A stretch of DNA of 64,000 nt from Lingula anatina (lineage: Eukaryota; Brachiopoda; Lingulata; Lingulida; Lingulidae). Each line of letters opens with the position of its first letter. Positions within the stretch are counted from its first letter, which is position 1. The notes below the pieces were generated by a model. It worked only from the letters and a program-made list of their open reading frames with translations. It made no database searches and was not told where the DNA came from. The stretch lies in assembly GCF_001039355.2 (NCBI RefSeq), contig NW_019774714.1, forward strand, positions 62,001-126,000, written 5' to 3'. Shown in pieces: positions 1-13,341 of the stretch. A program made the position numbers and the translations under genes.

Positions 1-230
1 TCATCATTATGCAGTTTACACAATAAAAATTACCCGCTGGCAAATACACCGTGTCCCCTTTACTAGTACTTTTACAATGTGTCTATATTATTGGCTGTCT
101 GTGTGTATGCATGTCATTAATTGATGTTAACAAGTGCAACTGTGGCTTTATGCAGATGATGTTCACCCTTCAAACAGAATAGATCGTGTGTTTCTTTCTT
201 GAATCTATCCATTCAAATTTCAGTCCAATT

Positions 231-268
231 TTTCTTTCTTATTTTCTTTCTTTCTTTCTTTCTTTCTT
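231..268. repeat. (TTTC)n microsatellite
   Basis: This is an imperfect run of TTTC units on the plus strand with one interruption near the start. It is an ordinary tetranucleotide microsatellite. Confidence 0.85.
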
Positions 269-832
269 CATTTATTTATATCAGAAGCAGGCGTGAAGCC
301 ATCCAGATGCCTAGGTATTTTATCAAAAACATGGTGAACGAACTAATGGAGCGAAATTACGCCTTGAAATTTATTTGAATCACGATTTCTGTTTTTTTCT
401 TAAATTCTTCTCAACTTCACCAAAAGTAGATAACATTCAAGTATTAAAACACTAATCGCCTTTCCTCATATTTGCTTATTTCTAGTCGTCTGTTTAGTTG
501 TGTTTACATTCCTCTTTATACAGTCATCTACTTTCTTAATTTCGGTAGTTTCCACCAAATTTCTACCTATGGCCATTACGAGACTATTTGTATATCTGCA
601 AATCTCGATAACATTTTATGCATTGTGTAGATTGTACAGCCCCATCACGGTTAGTTATTACAATGATTGTGTATTGTGATACAAAAATTCACGTCATGTG
701 TTTTGAAGTGCATTTATATTTTACCTTTACCATGGAGTTAGTTTTGTTTAGTTTGCCCTGTTTTTGTGCTCATTAACCACAATGTAAAGATTAACTGGGC
801 AATATACTTTTACAATAACTGTTAGCGCCGCT

Positions 833-852
833 CCCCCCCCCCCCCCCCCCCC
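833..852. repeat. Poly-C run
   Basis: This is an uninterrupted run of 20 C residues. Similar C or G homopolymers recur through the window, and some sit beside assembly gaps, so its length is likely unreliable. Confidence 0.85.
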
Positions 853-1335
853 TTGTTCATAAAGTCCCACGTGTCAAGTGGACGTCACGTCAGTACAGGT
901 ATAAATTATGGATGGACTAAATAAAAAAATTCTACTTTTTCATTACGTAAAACTTTGTTACTTATAAATTGGATGATGGGTGCGTCACGTAGAATCTAAA
1001 TATATGATATATTTCATAGAATTAAAATTTTGTTCTCTTTCCTTCCGTAAATGAAAATTTTGCACAGCTTTTGGCTTAGATATCGTGAAAATAGCTTCAT
1101 GTAATTATATTTTCTTGGTATTTAGTGACCCTTGAGAGAAGATAACAGTTCAAACTAAAAATAGGCTACTAGTAGATGTGCTTAACAAAATCGAAAATGC
1201 AATTGTCCTATGCACACACATATAGATTGATATTTACACTGTAAAACCCTATGAAAAGAATGCATTGAGGCCATTGCTATTTTATCACTGTACAGGTAGT
1301 TATGGATATGTCAGGATTTGTACACCCCTCCACCT

Positions 1336-1428
1336 CCACACACACACACACACACGCACGCACGCACGCACGCACGCACCAAAACACAAACACACACTCA
1401 CACTCACACACACACACACACACACACA
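1336..1428. repeat. (CA)n/(CG CA)n compound microsatellite
   Basis: CA dinucleotides pass into a GCAC tetranucleotide stretch, then interrupted CA repeats again. Short open frames over this block are microsatellite translations (His-Thr repeats), not genes. Confidence 0.85.
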
Positions 1429-2069
1429 GTTTTTTATGTCTAGGTTTGCAAGAACAATTATGCAGATTAAACTGTTTTTTATTTGTTTTTAATTGCTGGC
1501 ACTCGTCCTAAATATCCCAGTGATGGCGGTGTGTGTGTGTGGGGGGGGGTTCTTTTTATGTGTGTGTGTGTAAGCACACCTGCGCGTGAGCGTGCGTCCG
1601 CACCGTTTGTGGAGGGGATCCTGTCATAATTACCACTGTCGTGTTGGCGCTGTGTCATGTGCAAATGGAAGGGCATAAAAACTCTTCATTATCTTCACAG
1701 ATTGGGGTTTATACCCCAGTACTTATAGTAACTTATAGTAACTGGCTCGCGCTGCCAGTAATTACGCCGCCGGATATTCAGGCCACCGACCATGATCATA
1801 AGACATACCGCAAATAGAAAATAGAATTTAGAAAATAGACATTGCATGTGAACGAAGCCTTAGTCTTGTTCTCGTTCAGTGTAGTACAATATGTACACGT
1901 GTCCGTAAAACCACCCTTATGTTCTTTATAACATGTCATAACACCACTGACGTTTTGAACCACACGAGATTTGTAAGGCAGATGTTTCCTTAGAAGAACT
2001 GACACATTGAGTGGCGCTTGTTCCACTGCCAGAGTTGCTCAGACCGACTATGGATTAAACGAAGATATC

Positions 2070-2154
2070 TGACGTCATTATAAACCAGATTATATATTAG
2101 GAGCATCTTCACACCCGTTAGAAAATCAAATGACCTGGTCGTTCTGTGACGTCA
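2070..2154. promoter_or_regulatory. Pair of perfect CRE palindromes (TGACGTCA)
   Basis: TGACGTCA is seen at 2070-2077 and again at 2147-2154, starts 77 bases apart. This 8-mer is the consensus full site for CREB/ATF-family bZIP dimers. No gene start is recognised nearby, so a role as a distal element is inference only. Another near-match, GACGTCAC, lies at 881-888. Confidence 0.35.
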
Positions 2155-2752
2155 AACGATGCTATTTTGCAGACATCTGGTCTAAAATTAGCCCAACAAT
2201 TTGAACGTGGCCTTTTATTGCCCACTGGATAATAGTCCTTGGCCGACAGGTCGATCACCCCATCGAATGATCTCTGTTTCTTACATTTCGATAAATCGTC
2301 GTACAGAATTTAACATAGCGTACTGGTAGATCGCTCCTTGTGTTAACCTTTGCAGTGATATCTCATTTCAGCCTCTGAGCGCTGGTCACACAATTGAGTC
2401 AAACTAGGTAAAACAACATGCTTTAATTTTATTTCTATTTTATTTTAATTTTTATTCAATTATTTTTACCAGAAAGCATTGAATTATACGAGATCATTTA
2501 AGTGCCCCAGAAAAACAAAATTAATTTGTTCAATGTATTTTGATTTCCTTTTCAAATGAACTAAATTCTTTTTAAAACAAGCTGCGTTTTTGTGGTCTTT
2601 TTCTCACATTTCCCGGCTCCTCAATGCAGGTGTAAGTGGGATGGTGGCTGGGAATGGGCCTGCTTCCTTGAAACAAATATCCGTGCAGATATTAGGAATT
2701 AGGAGCAAAGCAAGGCTGATTTGTTAAATGTACCGTCAGCTCCCCTCCCCCC

Positions 2753-2777
2753 NNNNNNNNNNNNNNNNNNNNNNNNN
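2753..2777. other. Assembly gap (25 N)
   Basis: A run of 25 N is flanked by C runs on both sides. The gap probably reflects failure to read through a C homopolymer. Confidence 0.95.
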
Positions 2778-5047
2778 CCCCCCCCCAAACGCCCAGCCTT
2801 ATATTTACTTGTCCCATTCAGGTAAAACCACGATTTACAATCGTAATTCATGGTCGGATGCAGGATTTTGGAAAGGGGGATGGGGTGGCAGAGGATAAAC
2901 AGTTTCGCCTCTCTTTACTAGGCAAATGAGAAGCAGTAGACAAGGATAATTTTGCTATATGATATGTACTGCATAAGGAAAAAGTGCTTAACTTTGTCTC
3001 ATTTCGCTCGATATACTGGTAGAACTGGTGAAGGAGTTTTTGGACCAGAAAACCACGTCCCCGCTGTGCACTTCCCTAAATTCACAAGTGCATTGATATC
3101 CATCGAAAACATGCTACAGCACACTTCTGTTTAATACATACACTGTACCTGGATGTTATATGTCTGTGGCGATATGAGCTTTGTTCGGTTTTAAGGGTGC
3201 TTTTCGATGAAATGCAAGTACTTTCTCTCGGTATGTGTGTCAAAAAATACACTGCCACACTCTCCCGCTGGAGGTGTTCTGGCATATATCGCTCAGTTGA
3301 CAGAGTATCATGTCACACACATTGCTTGCTTGAACTACAGTATATAAGACCAAGAGCAGGATTTTACCTAGTTTCATGTACCCTAGGTTCTAGATTCCGG
3401 TATTGTCAGCTCGATCTTGATTTCATATATAACCCATATCAACAATACTAAAAGCGACTCCATCACAAGGTATATATTTAACAAGCTAGCTTTTACGTTG
3501 CTCTGACACTCAGGGTAAGTTTCATGTCCAGTAGTGAAAAATAAATAATTAACTAGGATACCTCTTAATACTTCTCATGCGGACACATGCAGTTATTTGT
3601 GTGAGCTCGTAAATTGTCTAGACTTTGTACTGTATTGTTGAATGTTTGAAGGCCTACGACAAAAGGAATGAGATTTGTTGGCTCTCATTACAAATCAAGT
3701 AATAAATGTGTTGACAACAGGGTAGCTGGAAATTTGTATAAATGTTCAAAACCTGGGACTTTCATTTATTGATTTAATTTCATTTTTCTATTTCACTTTT
3801 CTTTTTCTTGTTATTTCTTTTTTGTTAGCTTATAAATTAATTTTATTTATTTATTTAAACGGGTAAGGTTATCTCCCTTTAAAAACATTATTTTCCTTTC
3901 CCTACCCCTACATGACCACATACCTAAATGAAAAATTTTATGGCATGTTGCTAATATTTTGGACGAATCAATATTGTATCATGGTACCTTCCCTGTCACG
4001 TTATAAATCATTTAATGCCGTTTATCGTATTGATACGAAACATCCTCTTAAGATAATTTGTTGTCGGTGAAAAGTTCACATCCGCTTGAGGGATTATCAT
4101 TTTAGTTAAATGGCTGAAGGGAGAAATATTATCGATGAAAAGCCACAAAATAACTTTTACTTAACTTCCGCCTATATGTCATATCCAGTTAGTGAACTAG
4201 GACCGAAGGATACATTCCCGTAAGCAGGGGATTTGGGGTTCGAAAGAACCGCCTTTTTGACTGGTTAAATCCTATCCGCTCTGAATCAAAATTTGATCTA
4301 CGTTCTATGCCATTTCTCAAGCTTTGTCCTCCAAGAGGGGTAAAAAAGGGTCCACTTTTCAAGAAAAAAAAAACAAAACATTATGATGATTATGAAGACC
4401 CAGTCAAAATAAGTATTTGATACAAGTTTTATACACAGATACTGTCAAACTCTGGTGTATAGACTGATGTTTATTTACTGGATGAGAGAGAAATCTATAA
4501 AATAGTGGGACTGATATACTGGAAGTCGGTAATCAGCAGTTGATATCCTGAGATATTCGTATATTCCAAAGATACAAAATCCACAGGGGTAATTAAGTAC
4601 TATGATTGCTTGTGACACTAATTTCGCGTCTATAGAGACTGAAATAATAAATATTTAAAATTTCTATGGAAGAGTATTTTTTTAGTTGGGGGGCTATTTG
4701 GGATAAAAAATTATGATATATATATATATATTTCAGTTTGATTCTATGTCACTTCTAGCATCTTTTAAAGGTATTGATTGTCATATATTATAGATATTTT
4801 TAAGCAATGTCATATTAATTCTAAAAAAAGTATATACATGTAGAAACGGCTCCTCCATTGGTTATCGCCTAATTGTCGTGTACCCTAACCCAGCTGTGTT
4901 TTGATCTATGCAGGTCAATAAAGTAATTACCATATATGTATGCAGGTCAGTTTATTAATACATCACACCAATTAACTAATTGACATATTTCTGTACCTGA
5001 TCAAGTTTGTTCTCACCGGGATTAACTTGCATTAAACGCTGACTGCC

Positions 5048-5121
5048 TGACGTCAGCAGACGGTCATTCTGCCCAGTATGGGATCTTTCGGTGGAGGTTG
5101 GAATACTAGCTGATGACGTCA
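5048..5121. promoter_or_regulatory. Second pair of perfect CRE palindromes
   Basis: TGACGTCA occurs at 5048-5055 and 5114-5121, starts 66 bases apart. The spacing and pairing resemble the pair near 2.1 kb. Binding by CREB/ATF proteins is established for this site in general; function here is not shown. Confidence 0.35.
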
Positions 5122-6335
5122 GTTAGATTATTCTCCATCTGAAATAGAACTGATGCAACTGCGTCTTAGTGTTTACCACCTTAAATGCTGCAAATTAAGT
5201 GACCTTTTACATGACAATAATATGCATATGTAAGTGCATCAAGTGTGCGTGAGTGATGGACACTCTTCATAATTGAATTTTGTATGGTAAAACTCCATTT
5301 TGGCGCGAAAGGAGAACATTCGTGATATTTGTCCGCAATAAAAATACTATTGTAAGTGCTGAATGTCCTGTTGTTATTATTGTTAGTTGCCTGATACTTA
5401 GTGACAATCATTTATCAAGTTTCCGACCAAATAATTATTTTTAAGTGGGTTTAAGCCAAGTGTAGGAGGATTATACATTTCTATTATTACTGTCTATGAA
5501 AGGGAATATTTCAAAGCGTTTCCTCTGAAAGCAACACACGAACGCTCTGTTAATTAAATAGAATATTTGGCATCATTTGCTGATAACTCATACTCAAAGG
5601 TTGATTCAGTGGGGGCGATGTAGTCGAGACGATACCCTTTAAGACACAATACTCATACCTCTACGATTGATGTACAATATGGGTTGAAATTAAAATCATA
5701 GTTTGATACTTCCCAGGCGTCAAAAGGGGTATTCCCTTAGAGTCGTAGTAGAAAAAAGGGAGGGGATAAACGCCCCCTCCCCCCCAACGGGTCCACAACA
5801 TATAACGAGATGCTAACAGAATCATAGCTATTGGTTCTTTTTGTTATGGAAAACTAGATGTGTCCACATGGCAATTAATGCGGCGCTGAGTTTTTATTTT
5901 ATCTTATTTTATTAATTATGAAATATGCAGGGCTGTTTACACTGGAAAAATGTTCATAAATTTGAGTTTGGACTTTAAATGATCCCGAATACCGAAGTAT
6001 CAGTAGATATTAAGCAAAAGTGAGGTTGTATGCTGCAATCTTAGTAAGGTTTTTTCCTATCGGCAAAATAAGCAGATATGGTCTGCGTTTTTCGTTGTTC
6101 GACCCCCCCCCCCCTTTCTAAAAAAAAGAAGCCCGTGACGGAGAAATGATGATAAAAAAGCTAATTATATTTTATAGATATTCATATACCCCTGAGAGAA
6201 GATTGCAAGTATATCTAATTAGAGTCTGCTATTTGTGTTCTTAGTGCCTATAACTATAATCAATATTATAGCACAGTTGAAAGTAAAAGATTGGTAAATG
6301 CTTTTGCTACACCAGTAAATATGAAAGTGGCGTTT

Positions 6336-6340
6336 AGCTT

Positions 6341-6381
<41 letters not shown>

Positions 6382-6390
6382 TTGTGTGTG

Positions 6391-6440
<50 letters not shown>

Positions 6441-6443
6441 GCT
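6336..6443. repeat. Palindromic (CA)n-(TA)n-(TG)n block
   Basis: The block starts AGCTTCACAC and ends GTGTGAAGCT. The whole 108-bp stretch is therefore an inverted repeat built from CA, then TA, then TG dinucleotides. On either strand it could fold into one long hairpin. The matching non-repetitive ends show the symmetry is more than two microsatellites meeting by chance. Confidence 0.8.
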
Positions 6444-7628
6444 TAATATAATATAAATGATGTATATAATAATTTCAACACTTTGCATCACTATAGTATG
6501 CAAGTCTTTTTCTCTGTTTTGTGCATCATTATTTCACACATATTTATACTAATTATATGGTCTTTTTTAATTCATGTATGTATATTATAAACTAATAAAT
6601 CCACACTGTAGATAAGATATATTTCAGTGTTTACGCTGAAGAGAGAGAACACAGGACGGCCTCACAGAATGGACACACCCGGTCTGGTCTACAGACAGCC
6701 GCTGAGATTTACTGAGGATAGGAAAGGATTGGGGACCATTATAGCACTGGCAAGCAAGCAGCAGATGCATTTTCCCCCTCTCCTTGTCCCCTCCTTTAGA
6801 TTCTGTGATAAACTCCTTTCCCTCCTAAAAACAGTATGATTATGAATAGCGCAATGCGACAAAACTAAGTATTTTACCATCCCTGTTGCCTTACGTATTA
6901 CGGAAAAAGTGTCCTTGTCAGTCCTTTTATATTGGTCTTGCTTTGCTTAACAAAATATATTTATCTTTGCGCCCCCACCCTCCCTTAGCAAAATCTTTGA
7001 TCCACTAGCGCAATCGACATGACACTTGATGAATATGATGCTGATCTTCATCGTTCAAGGAAAATCTGTGATTTTCAGGTTGTTTTATCTTGAAAACGAA
7101 TTCAGCAGTGTTGAATAAATGTCCCAACACGCTGGAGTTCTGCATCAACAGCTAAATACACTACCACGAAAAGGGTGAATGCGTTTCAATTTTAATGACT
7201 CAAAGCTTTTCATTGCCAGTTAAATCATGTATACCCTAAGGTCTGAAGTCTCATTTGATAAAAAGCGTACGGAGCTCCAAGAAGAAAGAACAGTACTTCA
7301 ACAAAATGGATCGATTGATTCCACAAGAACGGAGAAATTTGAAATTCATGTGTTTGCCCGGGTCACTTTTCTCTTCTAACACTGGGAGAGATTTTTTGGA
7401 TTTGCATATACTTGACATGAAAAGAGACTTAAATGGATGGGTCCTTGAGCTGAGTTGGTTTAACATTAGTGTTCAGAAAAATGGCTCGTCAGGTCCAGGG
7501 ACTTAGATAAACACCAGTTTTAAAAGCGCGTTTGAATGAGCACTAACTTTAACCCAACTCACTCTGAATAATGTTCCCAGATTTTCCGGTTGCTAAAACA
7601 TAAGATAAAAATTCTTTAGTCCAGTAGC

Positions 7629-7658
7629 GGGGGGTGGGGGTGGGGGTGGGGGTGGGGG
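7629..7658 (+). repeat. G-rich tract with quadruplex-forming pattern
   Basis: A run of six G is followed by four more runs of five G, each separated by a single T. This satisfies the usual G-quadruplex pattern with one-base loops. A poly-C run lies 38 bases downstream, so the region could also pair with itself. Confidence 0.75.
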
Positions 7659-7695
7659 TCAACTAAAGGTTACATATGGTATTTGGTGTTTGTAT

Positions 7696-7732
7696 CCCCC
7701 CCCCCCCCCCCCCCCCCACACACACACACCCA
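7696..7732. repeat. Poly-C run passing into CA repeats
   Basis: Twenty-two C residues (7696-7717) are followed by short CA repeats. This is a homopolymer/microsatellite compound with no coding role. Confidence 0.8.
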
Positions 7733-10700
7733 CAACCACACACAAAAGAAGAAGACAAAACAAAAAGAAAACAATAATCTTGGTATATAAATACATGAAC
7801 ATGCCACCCTTTCTCTACCTCTAGGCGAATTAGATGCTGTTGCTCTGTTTGTGTGTATTTAGCATTTTTTTAGTTTGTAAGCCTATATGATCTCTATGCT
7901 CATGAAAGCAGGTGTCATTTCCACGACAATGCATACGCTAATGCCTGGTCGCGTGTGGTTGTGTCTTAGGCAACACTGTAAAAATAATTTTCAAAAACAC
8001 CCTGCTCTATCAGCCTTATTAACCCTGCCTTTACTTATCTATGCATAAACACACTGAAGTTATGCAGGACCTTATCAGGACATTAACCATAATCATTTTA
8101 CACTGCCAAATTCAAGAGTCACACGCGCGCGCATGCACACGCAGACACACACACACAGTTGGGATGAGAAGAGCCGATATTTGGAGCGGATTGGTTTTTC
8201 ACAATGCATAGCAGTTTTAACTTAAAAGTGCAGTCAACTGGAACATCATGTCCAGTGTGAATATAAACAACTGCACGCCATCCTTATACAACTCCATAAT
8301 TTCAAATTGATTTTTTTTTACATTAAAACGAACCTGTAATGTGCCTCGAAACCGATTAGAGAGCAATTCAAAGTCGTAATTATACACTAATCGAAAGGTT
8401 GGCAGCCTTCTAAAAGGTTAGCAATATTTTAATCCAGTCTGAATGAGGTCCAGGCTCCAGAAAAGTGGCACACTGTGTAAACAGAGATCGACGCGCTCTC
8501 AATCCAGAAACCCGATTTGTAAACATGTGTAGAAGACCGGTTGACTTAATGTTGCGAGCAGGTAAATTGAATCGAGATGGTGCCCAGGTAAATTTAACCA
8601 ATGTTTGTTCAGGAAGATTTAGTCGCAGCGGGGGAGAGTTAAGCTTCTTGTATTCCAGGCTCTTGTAAGAGAGCAGGGGTATTTATTTTTAGGAAAAAAT
8701 CTGACATGTATATATTGGTATGGAGAACTGCTCGGCTCTGGTTCTGATAGGAAAGCTGCATTTGTTCAAAACTCGGGTCACCACTTGTGATAAGGTACAC
8801 TTAATTGTCGATGATCAAGACAAAAGGACCACACTTTTTACAGTTCACATAAAAATCAAAATAACAGTAGACCTTCAACAATTGAAGTTTAATACTGCTC
8901 TTCTTGTTAAAGAACCCAAATCATTAGAGGACTAAACGTCATATTATTCTGGTTTCACCGCCACGCGCTTAGGGTTAAACTGACATTTAAAAAAATCCTA
9001 GTCAACGACAAAAAAAAGTGCTTTTGAAACCCCCACCACCCCACCTCTTCTCCCCTTGGGGCTGACTGCCCGTCCATATCGATCATTTCAACAACAAAGG
9101 ATATTGACTACCACAAATTTAATCCTCTTGTGTAGCTCTGCAAATACCGTTGCCTGGTTGGCCCTATTGTGTATCGAAGAGAGTTCTATATTTTGCTTCC
9201 CACTTCTGACCTTGACATGTCTGAATTTTAAAATACTCATTAAATCACTTGGATGTACAGAATATCGGCGGATAGTATGACTGCAAAGAAAAAAGAAAGA
9301 AAAAAGAAGTTAAAGGTCCGACAGAAATGGCCTCGGTTTGGAAAATAATAGAAGATTAAATATACCTTGTTTTATACCTAAAAAGAGACCCCCACACTCC
9401 CCACCCTCTATCCCTCTTAACACCACAAACTTCTAATGGAAAATTACCAGGAAGAGGCTACCTGGTATTCTGACCAGGTATCAAGTGACGGTCTACAGCA
9501 CAGCTTTCACCGTTAATGTGTATCCTAAAGGAACGGCTTATTCAACTGAGTTTTCTTTATAAACCTTCCACAATAAATAAGTAACATAAATAATTCATAG
9601 CCTTTCTCTCATTACTCGATTCATCTCACGAAAACATCTTTTCCTCTCTTTGAAACACACGGATGCTTGTCAGGTGCTTTAAAGGATATACGGTTATATC
9701 ATACAGTGAATCATATCCACGTTAGCATTATTTATCTATTATACTCATTTCATTTTTCTTGACATGCGGTCTTTGTTGCTGCTAACTACTAACAATATGC
9801 CAAATTCAGGTTTATCATTGCACACATACAACCTGAAAGTTGTGAATAATTCCACAAAGATTTATTACGGTGCCTGCCTGAAATATAGATGATCATCAAC
9901 CGCAGACTAGGTACACTGTAGTTTTCAGTATATGCAATAGTAGTGGCAGAATCAGTGGTGAAGAAACACGGGGTGCAACAATTTTTATTTCTGTTCATAT
10001 ATATTTGTAATTCACTTATTCCTTTTATTATCATTTCATTTTAACATCACTATAATTCATCTTTTCCTCTTCTTTTCTTGGCACACCTTGTATCTTTTTG
10101 CTGATAATATAAAATGTATATAATTTTGGGGAAAGCGAAAGTGTCAGGATACCATTTCTGATTAATCTTTTATTTCTTTCTCACCCATTGCTTGTACAAA
10201 TGAGTACGTCACAATATACAATATACGTACTCTAAATCTTACAAATTCATCAATGCATGCATGGTGGTATGACTGATTCACCCATTTCAATCAATATTAA
10301 ATGTAAATAGGAACAAACGCTATTGACTAAATTCTTTTAAGACATATATTGAAAGGCCTTTGCTGTATTGTTATTGAACTGATGAGTGCATGTGTACTGA
10401 GCAACTAAACAGCAAACAGAAGTAAGGAAGGGAATATGCCGGGTATTTCTGCCACGTTTGGAATATGTCCTTGTACTTTTTATGGCTTAATTCATTAATG
10501 TATTCATTTGAATGTATTAATGTATACATTTGAAAGTTCAAGTTTAAAGTGTATTTCGTGTCTATTCCAAAGTAAAAAAAAAGTATTATCGCCAGCCTAG
10601 TTAATAAGACTACTACTTGAACGATTCCAACAAAACTAACTTACTGTGTTAGTCTTGAGCAGAGCTGGGTTCCCCAACACTTGGATTTGCCCGCCAAATT

Positions 10701-11404
10701 GAATTTTCCTCGAAAAAAAGGCAATTTTCTCGCCATCACGAATCATTACTCGACCAAGTCCCTGCACTAAATTGGAGTCGAAGTTTCATGCCATTTTATT
10801 AAAAAATCTAGTCCTAAATGCCTTACCACACGTTTAGGCCGACAAGTCTACCTGTACAATTCAAAGGACATAATATTATCGGCATCTGATTCTTTCATTT
10901 GAGAGTTATCGTTTGAGGTATGAATTCGGTAAAATAAGTAGCTTTGCAGGATATGTAGAGACATATAAAAGCTGACTTTGGGACACTCTGAAACGTGGGT
11001 AGTATACATTATGAGTGATATTTATAGTATTCGCCACGAACGGAGTGACATCGCTTACGTCAACCAAAGTTGCTCTCCAAATTTATCTATAACGCACTGT
11101 TAACCATGCGCATGAAACAGTTAACTTTAGGAAACGATATCTACGATATCAAACTGCAAAATTAACTGAAATCATAAAACCCTAAAAATTCAGTTTCTGT
11201 AACTATTAGTGAATATTTGCCAATGTTTATTTCAACAAAGAATTATTAATTCAACCAGCCCGCACATACACTTTACTGTTTGAAAAGTTGTCAGGTTTTA
11301 CCCACTGGCATCCTGTTTTTTCTCTCGACATCATGAAGGAACCAGGGCAGCATGACAAATAACACTGTCAGCCAGTAAGAATGATGACACCTGATAGTAT
11401 TATG

Positions 11405-11451
11405 AAAATTAGCGGATCCAGGATATCAAGAAATGGGGCTGAATGCCATAG

Positions 11452-11483
<32 letters not shown>

Positions 11484-12003
11484 TGATAATGTAGTAAATG
11501 TACATGTAAGCAATATAAGTCCGTGAGTTTCAGGGTGCTCGGCGAGTCTTGTCTCTTCTTTCAAGAAAGTGCCAGCTGAACAGAAATTAACAGTTCTATG
11601 TTTTGAAAAGGCCCCCACCACTACCACCCCACCCCTACCCCCAACTCCATTCTCCCTTCGATAACACATCTATATTATGAAATATGATTCTGACAGCCTC
11701 AGTGCGTATTTTTTTTTCTCACATCTTAGGAGTATGAGGATTGAATAAACGGCAACTTTGAATTTTGAAAAGGGCATTGTCGGCACCCCTCCCCTTCCAC
11801 AATATCTCACCCATGGTGAACTACATGGTACAAGTATTGTGACGGTCAGTACATACAGTAAGGTTCTAGATTCCACTACGATGTATATCAAATTCAACAG
11901 ATAATAGGGACGACCGAGGGAAGTTACTGAATACAACTGTCAACCTCAGAACTTTCCTCCCATTACCAGGGGCGTTGTACAAAAGGCTCTTCATGACCGG
12001 TGT
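11405..12003. repeat. 599-bp repeat, copy A (probable assembly duplicate)
   Basis: This stretch is almost identical to 12033-12632, including a CT microsatellite near its start (11452-11479 against about 12080-12111). After copy A come 28 unmatched bases and then a single N. Copy B begins directly after that N at the same point of the repeat. This is the pattern expected when two overlapping contig ends or alleles are not merged. Confidence 0.85.
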
Positions 12004-12031
12004 AGTCCGGTGGCTTAAGGAAAAAATCGTG

Positions 12032-12032
12032 N
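12032..12032. other. Single-N contig join
   Basis: A single N sits exactly where the 599-bp sequence starts again. It marks an artificial join, not a sized gap. Confidence 0.85.
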
Positions 12033-12077
12033 AAAATTAGCGGATCCAGGATATCAAGAAATGGGGCTGAATGCCAT

Positions 12078-12115
<38 letters not shown>

Positions 12116-12632
12116 TGATTATGTAGTAAATGTACATGTATGCAATATAAGTCCGTGAGTTTCAGGGTGCCCGGCGAGTCTTGTCTTTTCTTTCAAGAAA
12201 GTGCCAGCTGAACAGAAATTAACAGATCTATGTTTTGAAAAGGCCCCCACCACTCCCACCCCACCCCTACCCCCAACTCCATTCTCCCTTCGATAACACA
12301 ACTATATTATGAAATATGATTCTGACAGCCTCAGTTCGTATTTTTTTCTCACATCTTAGGAGGATGAGGATTGAATAAACGACAACTTTGAATTTTGAAA
12401 AGGGCATTGTTGACATCCTCCCCTCCCACAATATCTCACCCATGGTGAACTACATGGTACAAGTATTGTGACGGTCAGTACATACAGTAAGGTTCTAGAT
12501 TCCACTACGATGTATATCAAATTCAACAGATAATAGGGACGACCGAGGGAAGTTACTGAATACAACTGTCAACCTCAGAACTTTCCTCCCATTACCAGGG
12601 GCGTTGTACAAAAGGCTCTTCATGACCGGTGT
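12033..12632. repeat. 600-bp repeat, copy B (probable assembly duplicate)
   Basis: This is the second copy of the block at 11405-12003. It differs by scattered single-base changes, microsatellite length and small indels in the C-rich part. Unlike copy A, it continues into unique sequence. Confidence 0.85.
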
Positions 12633-12646
12633 TGATTTCAACAGTT

Positions 12647-12834
12647 TGAATTTTGAAAAGAGCACTGTCGCCCCCCCCCCCCCAATCCCAACTCCCCCCC
12701 CCCCCCCGCCCACCCCTCGGGCACCACACAGGATGACCTAGTGTGACGGTCAATATGCATACCTTAGGGTTCTAGATTTCGCCATTAATGTATATTCATT
12801 TCAATAGATTAAAGGGACGACTTAGGGAAGTTAC
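12647..12834. repeat. Older, diverged third copy of part of the 599-bp block
   Basis: It starts with GAATTTTGAAAAG and a C-rich stretch, continues with GTGACGGTCA and GGTTCTAGATT, and ends near GGGAAGTTAC. The same landmarks in the same order occur at about 11756-11927 and 12386-12556. Divergence is much higher than between copies A and B, so this is a genuine old tandem repeat unit. Confidence 0.6.
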
Positions 12835-13295
12835 GAAAGAAACTGCCAAGGGCATTCCACGATACTAGATTGTCGCGTTGTCTCATAAGACTATAGAAAT
12901 GCCTAGTATTTGATTTCAAAGTAATTCCATGTTTAATGGCCTTCTTTGATGACTGGGATAATTTTGTTTCTGACATGTAATTCGGACTTGACCTCTTCGC
13001 GGTTAAAGTGACCGGGCATGTACAATGAAATAATTATTGGTATTGGAAATTAAAGCAGCGCCTGGTGCATGGTTATTGTTACATGTATCTCTAGGGAAAA
13101 TATTATCGTTGCTTTATATTGAATTCAAAAAGACGTGTGAGGCTTTTGTAAAACATTGTATCCGGGGGTAAATATTATTCCAGTAACGAATTCAAAATAC
13201 CACACGTGAATCTTAAAAAACGCGTTATTGCAATTGGTTTATTTTAAGCCTACAGAACTTTCATTCAACCGGTTTATTCATTCCATATTAAACAA

Positions 13296-13299
<4 letters not shown>

Positions 13300-13337
<38 letters not shown>
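13300..13337. repeat. (AC)n microsatellite
   Basis: About 19 uninterrupted AC units. Confidence 0.9.

Positions 13338-13341
<4 letters not shown>

Larger units (their letters stand above)
1..6335. other. Non-coding block, no gene supported
   Basis: I see no convincing coding exon here. All open frames are short, and many are carried by microsatellites. The block contains a TTTC tract, a 20-base poly-C run, a CA/CG microsatellite, a 25-N gap, and two pairs of perfect palindromic CRE sites, listed separately. It is AT-rich, with many stop codons in all frames. Confidence 0.6.
6444..11404. other. Non-coding block, no gene supported
   Basis: No recognisable exon was found. The short open frames match no family I know. 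Contents include a G-rich tract with an adjacent poly-C run near 7.6-7.7 kb and a CG/CA-rich patch near 8.12 kb. Confidence 0.55.

Noticed and set aside
3285-3350. tRNA-like A-box wording (GCTCAGTTGACAGAG) suggesting a SINE head
   Set aside because: The downstream B box is poor, there is no A-rich or simple tail, and no second copy was seen in the window.
6219-6503. 94-codon frame over the CA/TG palindrome
   Set aside because: Its centre is a translation of dinucleotide repeats (Thr-His and Val-Cys runs).
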